NCBI GenBank assembly: GCA_021014325.1
Contig: CM037472.1
Location: forward strand, 34,682,234-34,746,233
Direction: 5' to 3'
Origin: Plazaster borealis
Taxonomy: Eukaryota > Echinodermata > Asteroidea > Forcipulatida > Labidiasteridae
DNA: 64,000 nt
The notes below the pieces were generated by a model that worked only from the letters and a program-made list of their open reading frames with translations, did not search any database and had not been told where the DNA came from. Position 1 is the first letter of the stretch. Each line of letters begins with the position of its first letter. The translations under genes and the position numbers were made by a program. Positions 37,760 through 46,700 of this stretch are shown piece by piece.

Positions 37760-40700
37760 GTGATTATATTACCTTGTTGTGGATACAAATTGTACTTTTT
37801 AAGATCGGTGTAATGTATTCTTGCTAGTACTAGTGGCGCGCCCCCAAGATACCTCTCTGTTGGTCTTCTTCCAAAGATTCTTTATAAATCCAGCAGAATC
37901 CATCATCAGCACCAGGGCCCAATTTCATAGAGCTTCTTAAGCAGAAAACATTGCTTAAAGAATTTCTGCCAAGCAAAAATAAGCAGGACACCAGTCACAG
38001 CTGCTACATATGAAATGGTATTTTAGCTGGTAACCTTTTTCTGGTGAGCATAATTTTTTTGTGCTTCGCTAGTTTTTGGGCTTAAGCAGCTGTATGAAAT
38101 TGGGCCCTGGTAAAATCAACACTCCCACCTTAAGACTCTGATTAGATTGGTTTACATGGACAGATGAAAAGCATACTTGGTTTTGCTAAGTGCAAGTTTA
38201 TAAATTTCTAGCAAACCAGGTCAAAACTAGATAACTAAAAGAACCATTTTATGTGGATTAGCAATCATAGCAATGAAAAGAAGCTGAAGAAAAGAAAGGG
38301 GGCAAACACAAAGAGGTGGTACAGTACTTGTACATTTTAGATGCTTGGAGCAGTCTTAAGTGCCTTAGACTGTGCTCAGTTCTGGCTGAAACACAACATC
38401 TATTTCACCTACACTGTGTTATTGTTAATTGAACCATCTCGCCTTGTCCTACATTGTACAGTACATGTATGTATTGTTATAAGCTGCATCCCTCTGTAGC
38501 CACTTTAGTTCACAAAAAGAGTCTATTCTGTCTTAGTTAAATATCGAACCTACTCACATTGTACTTGTTAATGTTCGTCCATTTGTGTTTTTGTTTGTCC
38601 GGGCATACCTACCACAAGCTTTGGCTTTTCTGGCTATGCCCCCATTTCCAATTTTCCTCCTTCTGTTCGTTGTTATTGTTATGATGATTCTCTGTTGGAG
38701 TGGAAAATAGTTGTATTGAAATGAAAAAATGAAATGAAATCTAGCGTATGTGATGGACACGATAGGAAGAAGAAGAAGTCTTAAGTATAAAGCTCTGCAT
38801 GAGTTAGGTCGTTTTTGTTACAAAATGTGAGCATAGAGGGTTGAGTGATACATCTACATGTAGAGACCATAGACAAACATCATGGAGGAAGTATAGAGGA
38901 AAGGGGGTTTTAAGCACAAAAACACTGTATTCCTTGACAAAAAGTTGAAGAGGTTGTTCAGCTTTTCAGAATTTTTTGTCAAAGACTATTTGGACAAAGT
39001 ATGAAATACAATGAAACAGAGTGAAATAGGGGTTGGGTTTTTCTCTGCAGCGGTTAATAATAATTTGTTTAATGACACCCCATTAATATTTTCTGCCTTG
39101 TGATTGGTTGAGCGAATTACATGAAATGTCTCATTTTATTAGAAAGCCATGTGATCATGATGCGCTGTACCCTTAGCAACCAATTAACTATTCCCTTAGC
39201 AACTAGTGTACTCTATCCGTAGCAACAACAGCTTCTTGGTACCTAGACATCTAGGCACAATCTATGGATGGGGTGTTGAAAAACATTGGTTGCTTTTACT
39301 TGTGCTATGGTTAAAAACGACGACTCCCTCGGTGATCCCCGGAACGTTCTATTTTCCTTCGGCTTCGCCTCGAGGAAATAGAATGCGCCGAGGATCACCT
39401 CGGGAGTCAAAGTTCTAACCATAGCACTCGGACCAGTCAATATTTTGTTATTATAGTGATGGGTCTTCATCTGTTGAGTTTTTATTTCTATTTTGTGTTA
39501 TTGCAGGTATGCCAGACTGATAAGCCACCATCCTATCGTGCTCTGCCTGGTTCTTTTCTTTTGTGTCATGACCTTTGGTCTGGTGGCATTCCTCTTGTAC
39601 GATTTGCCCAGTTTTGACGACCCCATTGCTGTAAGTAGATTTTAAAAGATACGAAACTCGCAAACTGCGCATGTTTAAGGGGAGACTTTAAGGGACTCTT
39701 AGTTGGCAGTGGACTTACCAGATAAATTTGTCGTTTCGGGAATGTGCGCATGCTCCAACCTCATTCCCAGGGGTGATCAATTGTGCTACTCCAATTTTTT
39801 TGCCAGCATGCCTTTCTCGTTCATAACCCATGGAATTGGTTATTTTAAATGTGCAATTATTTGGAGCATTTTAATTTGGCGTGTGGCCAATCCACTCTCT
39901 GGCGCGCACTAGTATGACTAGAAAAATAAGTAATACAAGACAAATGGGTGGTCGGGTTGGCGTACTGTATCTTTCCTCGCCTTCCACCTCTAGGACCCCG
40001 GGTCGAATCACACTGGAGGCACTATGTGGATTGGGTTTTCCCTGGAATAATTATCTGGGGTTTCCTCCCACATCTAAAACTGAAACTTCCTTCCTTGTTT
40101 CCTTGGCTAGTACAGTAATTAAGATCGCTTTTCTGAGAGTCCTTGGCTTCACAACCAGAAAAAATGAAATGAAATGGAATGGAAGTGCACTTTAATTTTA
40201 CCATCACTTTAAATGTTTCACACCAAAATTATGAGTGTTCTCATAAAAGTGTCTGAAGAAGAAAAAAATTGCCATCCCTCTAAAGAGTGGAATGTCAATG
40301 AACCTAATTCTTCTGAGGGGGTAGTTGTTTGTTTGAAACAGACACTGAACTGATCTAGGATGATTGATTTTTTACACAATAATATTACAATTTATGAATC
40401 GATCCAAAACCTCTGTATCTGTAAATACGAAGGTGTATAAATTAAAAGTCTTCTCAAAGTATGTAAAGGACAAGTGTTGTTTGAAGCTTTGCATGGTGTG
40501 GATAAATAAGAGGTAACTAAAATAAATAGTAAACTTGCGGGTACAACCATGTGTAAAAACTCTTTTGTGGGAGTGTTGGCTCTGAAAAGAGCCAGTGGGG
40601 TCTCGACGTTTCGAACAGCTACTCTGCTCATCTTCAGGAGAATGAAGACGAGCAGAGTATACTGTTCGAAAGGTCGAGACCCCACCGGCCCTTTCAGAGC

Positions 40701-43700
40701 CAACACTCCCTCAAAAGAGTTTTTACACATGCTTGTACCCGCAAGTTTACTATTTATTTTAGTTACCTTTTATGTAAAGGACCATTGATTCTGTCACTTA
40801 ACATGTCATAGGATGACATCTGATGTCATGCAACAACTGTATAGTATCATTTTGTAAAATACTTCCTACAAGGCAGACAAAGTGTCTTGACTCCCCAACT
40901 GCCGGTTAAAAAAACCAGAAAGAAAAACTTTCTTCTGTAATTTTGTGGAGAAGTCTATCCACATGTACAACTGTACGTAGGTAAAAAAGTAATCAATCAT
41001 TCTGATTCAATTTCTTCACATTGTTGGTTGTAAATAAAGCTTAAATTTTCCCGTAGAGGTTTGTCAGAACTTGGAAGTTATTTCCCCAAATCCCTTGATC
41101 GGAAATCACACCAATGGCGATGGCAGAGAAACACAAGGGAAGGACGTTTTGTTTGTCAAACTGCGCGCGAGGACGTGATCTAATTTGCGGAGACTGGGAC
41201 ACATGCCAAGGAGACCTACATTACTAAAGCCTGCTCTAAATAAGAAATGCCATCTTCACACACTCTCAAGGATTTCGGAATAACACAACCATGTGGGGGG
41301 GGAGGAAACCTTGCCTTATAAACAGTTTTAATCAATGTCAGAGGACGTGTGTTTTGTGAATGATAAATTACATTCTGGAAAATGGCCTCCAATCTGGATC
41401 TGTAAATTTTGTAAATTTGGTTGTAGACGTCTTCTTGAACTAAAACGTCTTTTTTACCATTTGAGTCTCCGAGACACAAACAAAAAGTTCAAGGTATATT
41501 CAAACTAAATTATTTTTCAGTGAATAAATTTCTGACTCTTTAAAAGTTGAATTTACTTCCGGTGTAATCTCTTAAAACTTACAGTGTCCCCGTTCCATTT
41601 ACACACTACGCGTAGCTGCATAACAATAGATCTTTATCATGGTGTGGCAATCTTGATTTTTTCCTTTTTGAATTAATTTATAACCAAACCAAGGCTGGAA
41701 GGGGAAAAATAGTCTGGTTCCTTTTTGTACAATGAATATTAGCATTCATTACTATACACACACATAACTGGATACAGGGAACATTACCAAGATGGTGGCA
41801 GCATGATAATGGTATATAAGCTCATCTACACATGAATACACACAGTGGGACAGTTTGGACTCCAGCTGGTGCCAAATAAATAAAACTGTTGTCAGGTAAT
41901 TTACCATTGTTTATGTACATGTAGCTCTGATTAGCGCACAATTCCAAAACAATGGGTTTATCTAGTGAGTCTACTGCCACCTGGAATGCAACGAAAGTCT
42001 CCCATTCAGTGCTCTCCGCCTCCAGTAATCTGCACCACAAGATGATCACAGGCAAACAATTTGATTCTTCGAAGATCACCTTAAAAACGTATTTCAAAAT
42101 TGGATTTACTTGCTGATCAGTGACATATTTTCTCCCCACCATGTAGTAGTACATGTAGTATGTATTTATTGAAACAAGAGGTTTGGAATGAATGTACTCC
42201 TAAAAAAAACTTTAAAAAAAATCTTTAAAGGGAATTACCTTTGGTAATTTCTCCAAAAATTGATGACCATAAAAACTTACTTGTTAAATTGCACTGCAGC
42301 TGTTGACAATGTATAACATTTTGAGAAACGATTCCCTTCTAAGGAATGTGGATTTAGATTGAGGGATTCAACAAAATTTAATTGTTTATTCAAATTACAC
42401 ATTATTCTTCCCGCGTGGACATAACTGCTCCAGACTTTCGGTGACATTTGAAAAAAATGCTACCACATTTTGTAATGAAGTTTTCACAGGTTAGTTTGAT
42501 TGTGTGTATCTCCATTTACATAGGATTAAAACAATCGAACAATTCCAAAAACCAAAGGTATACTGTGCCTTTAAAGGTATTGTACACTTTTGGTAACAGC
42601 TCAAAATCAGCATCCACATTTTATGTGATTCAACATATGCATGAACAAACAAACCTGTGAAAGTTTGAGCTCAATTGGTTATCGAGATCACGAGAAAATA
42701 GTGAAAAGAGACCTTATGTGTTTTCTGTTTTTTTTTAAATATAGCGCGTAATAAAAACTATTGTTTTACTCATTTCTCAGAAACGATAGCATTTTAGGCA
42801 GAAATATTTTAAGGAACCCTTTCAACCATTAGTTACTTTAAATCATGTAAGTTGTGTGTGAATCTGTGAACATTTGCGTTTTTCGATCTTACTAATAGTG
42901 TACAGGGCCTTTAAGCTATAAGCATGTCAAGTCAAGATGTGAAAATTCTGTGACCACATTCCTTGATATGACTAGAAGTATTCCAAATCACCTTGATGCA
43001 GCTAAAAGCTCCAACCAACAGCGTTAGTTTGTCACATTGTTCAATTCCCTCCAATTAATTTGACCTTACTTCCATTTAAGCCCACTAATGAGCAGTTCAA
43101 GTCATTAAATGTTTGCCTGATGCTTGGCTGTCTCAATTAATTAGCAGCAGCAGTCTACATACCAGACATGTACAGTCCCTACATTGCCCTACATGCAATT
43201 GACAGGATCTTTATACAAGTAGTATGTTAGTTCAATATGTTTGTTTGAAGTGTTTGTGTGTACATGTACCTAAAATGTTTATTGTGCAGAGGCGTGGCTC
43301 TGTCCTATACCAGTATATGATATACTGTACACTAGAGGCAAAAATAATAATAGTAATAATAAAAGAATAATCTGTGTAATAATTGCATCAGGGATCAATG
43401 AAGAATATTGTTTTGGTAAAACCAAAATGATATTAAAAATTCTTATTAAGATATGATAAACTAAATTGACATGTTATTAGGTACAGTGCAAAACACTTCA
43501 TATTTAGCTCGAGTTTATGGACAAACATATTGCTATACAAAAATAATTATATTTTTTGTTTTTTAATTCAGCCCTTTTTTGTTGTTAAAAACTATACAAT
43601 GCAAAGAGGGTTGGTGTGTGGTGCACCAAACAGGTAATTTAGTGATAATGTACAAAGTGTTCTTTATTCAGTACGGTAGGTGGTTGTTTCAAGAACTCTC

Positions 43701-46700
43701 TCTTCTAAATGTTTAGACTAGGTTTCTCTAGTATTGGTCAGGAACACCCCCTATCGCTTGATAAGAGGGTACAGTTTGTAATTCTACTAATGAAAGCAAA
43801 AAAAAAACACATTAAAAATGAAATGAATACAACACAAATATGAATCACAGAGAACACTTTCAGCATCTAGGGTTATAATCTCCTTATATATAAGTGTGGC
43901 ACCTAAGACGGGAAAGATTTGTGAAGATAAGTCAGGAAGTAGCCATTCTCGAAGATTGGTAGATGACAGGAAAATTGTATCTTCACAGCAGATATTACAT
44001 GTATAGCCAATTGATATTTCACGTTTTGTCCTGAATCATGTATCAATCATTAGTAACTTAGAACCAGAAAACAAATCCAGAAACCACCTGATAGAACACT
44101 TTGTATGTTGATTATAAGTTTTATTTTTTTTCACATAGAACACAAAATCAGGCATTCAGTTATATTCATGTACGTATTAGAAACCCTTCGCTAGCGGCAA
44201 TTTGAGATTTCTCATTTGTGTCTAACACAGATTACAATCGACGAAATGTCCATTCATTACACTTTTGTTGTCACTTGCTCATCTGGGTGTGGAAAGCAGT
44301 AATTGGATGCCAAGTCCAGAAAACTTGAGTAATTACATTATTACTGCACCTGCGGGCATACACAACAACCCCCCTCCCCTTTCCCTTTTGTCTTTGTTCG
44401 ACATGCGGATGACGTCAATGTCGTGTAAAAAAAAAATTATATCGAGATTTGCCATCAATTTAATTTGTTTTGGTGATAATGGTTACAGCTGGGTCTCCGT
44501 CGAGACCGGCTGTACGAGAGTGCCGGTAGCCAAAAGCTATTAAATCTCTCGGGGTTTTAAATGAGGATCAGTATTTTATTAATTGCTCATTTAAAGTAAT
44601 TATCCAGTTGGAAATTATATCACAGACATGGTGCCAATCTTGATTTGTAATTACGCTCAGGTGAGGTTGGAGGTTTTATGAGTGAGAATTTTTAAAGTTG
44701 GAAAATTTTGTTGAAGGTTTTCTGTTGCAATTAGGTTTTTGGTTTTTCTATTGAAATGAGTTGTAGGTTTTCTGTTGAAAAGAAATGTTTCTCCTGTTGA
44801 AAAGAGTGGGGTTTTTTCTGTTAAAGTTAATTTTTTGTTATCTTTTGAAAAGAGTGTTTGGTTTTCCTATTGAAAAGAAGTTTTGTTGAAAATTTGTTTT
44901 TGGTTTTGATGTTGAAAAGAGTTGTTATTTGTTCTAGTAAAAATAGTTTTGTATATAGTCTTTGCTAAGTTGATTATGATTGGCCTAAATTCATTTGTTG
45001 TATGCCAGTGTAGTTTCAGGCAAGTAAATGTAGCAGGGAAATATAAAGTAATCAAAGTTTTGAAAAGGTAGAAAAGTTCAAGTTTACAATTGGCATTTTT
45101 TAAATATTTTTTTTTACAATTGTATTTCTTACATTTTTCCCCCAAGGGTTTTGAACCACGAGGCACAGTGATCAGCCAACGTTCTATCACTTGGCAGAAC
45201 ATGCTTGATCATACCGGTTCTGGCCAACTCCTCTCGTTCTACCCAACTACCAGTCTCCATCCACAGCACACCAACACACAACGACCCTTACAGACCAAAC
45301 TCCCTTCCACCTTACCCTCCCCAGCCGCTGCCTCAGTCACACCTCGTTTGGCGACATCAGCAGATTCAGTGGAGATCAACGGGTCAGATGAGGGTGGTTC
45401 ATTGGGGGATGACGGCTATGAAAGCAGCAGTTACAGTCAGTCGGAGGTTGGTGAGGGCGGGAGTTATCTCAATGGTGATGATGAGGTTCCATTCTTCTGC
45501 TCCAACCCGTGTGAGTAACTTTTGTGTCTCTCTTTGATTATTGAAAGACAACTTTTAGTTTTTAGTGTTTAATGTGTTAACGTTCTCCCTTATCAGTGGT
45601 TAAGACCAGTAAAAACACTTGAGGATGAGTCAAAATACTCTCTAAGTGGTCAACCTGGGTAGTTCAGTGTTAAAAATATCCCCATGTAATACGAAATATG
45701 GATAAGTGAAAAAGCTGGTGGACTTGTAAAATGAAAAGCTTACTGGTCCCGCTCGCTAGTCACTGAAAAATTCAGGGAAACCCAATTCAAATAGGCTACT
45801 ATCAGAGAAATCAAGTTTATCAATAAAATGTTGTATTTGCACAGCTGATTTGTTTCTTCAAAACTGGAACTGGGAAAGCAGTTTAGTTCAGCAAGCATTT
45901 TTACTTGGGCAGGCACTTTTTACTGGGCAACATTTTACATGGCTACCTCCATGCTTTTACATCTCTCCAGGGTCAATCATTTTCACTTGGGCAGGTAATT
46001 TACCTGGGCAATTAGTTTAATGTTCATAAAATTAGCAATTTTCACTCTAGCATGTTTCTATAAACTTTGCAAGTCTCTTAGTATTTGATGATTTGATGCA
46101 TTCGATTTTGTTTCCTTAACGCATTACAGCAATAATTATACTTATACATATACATGTATCAGGGACCAAACTGGTCCCAAAAATTGTCAAATGTGCACAA
46201 GATTTGCAGGGTCTATTTCTTAGATAATTGTACTTGAGCATCTTTTTCTAAGATACAACAATCAAAGCAGGTTTCCATTTAGGTTTAGATCACCCAATTT
46301 CACATCCAGTAGTTTTGTTTTTGAAAAGCCGTTTATTTGTTTGTTTTCCACACAGCAAGGGACTATGCTCGAGTTGTTTTAGAACCTGTGCAGGCCCAAA
46401 ATCTTCTCACCTTACAAGGCCTACAGGCCATGTGTCAGCTGGAGACAACGGCCATCCGTCAGCATCTACAATTCATGAGAAACTGCTACACGGACCTGAA
46501 TGGGTCATGCTGTCGCAGCTGGTCCATCGGTAACTATGTAGCATTGCTAAGCAACAGATCCAGCTGCATGGAGATTACAGAGAAGGATGTCGCTGATACC
46601 GTGGAGCTGCTTCAGAAGTGTTCTCATTTCTATCGGAGTCGAGATCTTCAACCAGATTGCTGGAAGTCCAGGGAGTGGAAAACTTGCCCAAGCAATATAC

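Larger units (their letters stand above)
37760..39506 (+). other. Dispatched intron 1
   Basis: This intron of 1747 bases carries a full-length copy of the GGGCCC-ended MITE (37915-38107), a probable LINE 3' tail (38550-38762) and a hairpin-containing MITE (39060-39470). It contains no other exon that I can support. Confidence 0.6.
39631..45146 (+). other. Dispatched intron 2
   Basis: This intron of 5516 bases contains a SINE-like repeat (39940-40190), a foldback element (40505-40771) and two abutting TTAA MITEs (42225-42914). Two stretches look like conserved regulatory DNA (42960-43165 and 44250-44660). From 44680 to 44935 it has a run of TTTTCTGTTGAAAAGA-like imperfect repeats. No extra coding exon was recognised. 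Confidence 0.8.

Noticed and set aside
41216..41479. Minus-strand 87-codon frame
   Set aside because: The length is within chance expectation for this AT content and nothing in it is recognisable.
41822..42154. Minus-strand open frame of 110 codons in Dispatched intron 2
   Set aside because: It has no recognisable motif, and it lies antisense inside an intron without promoter or splice support.
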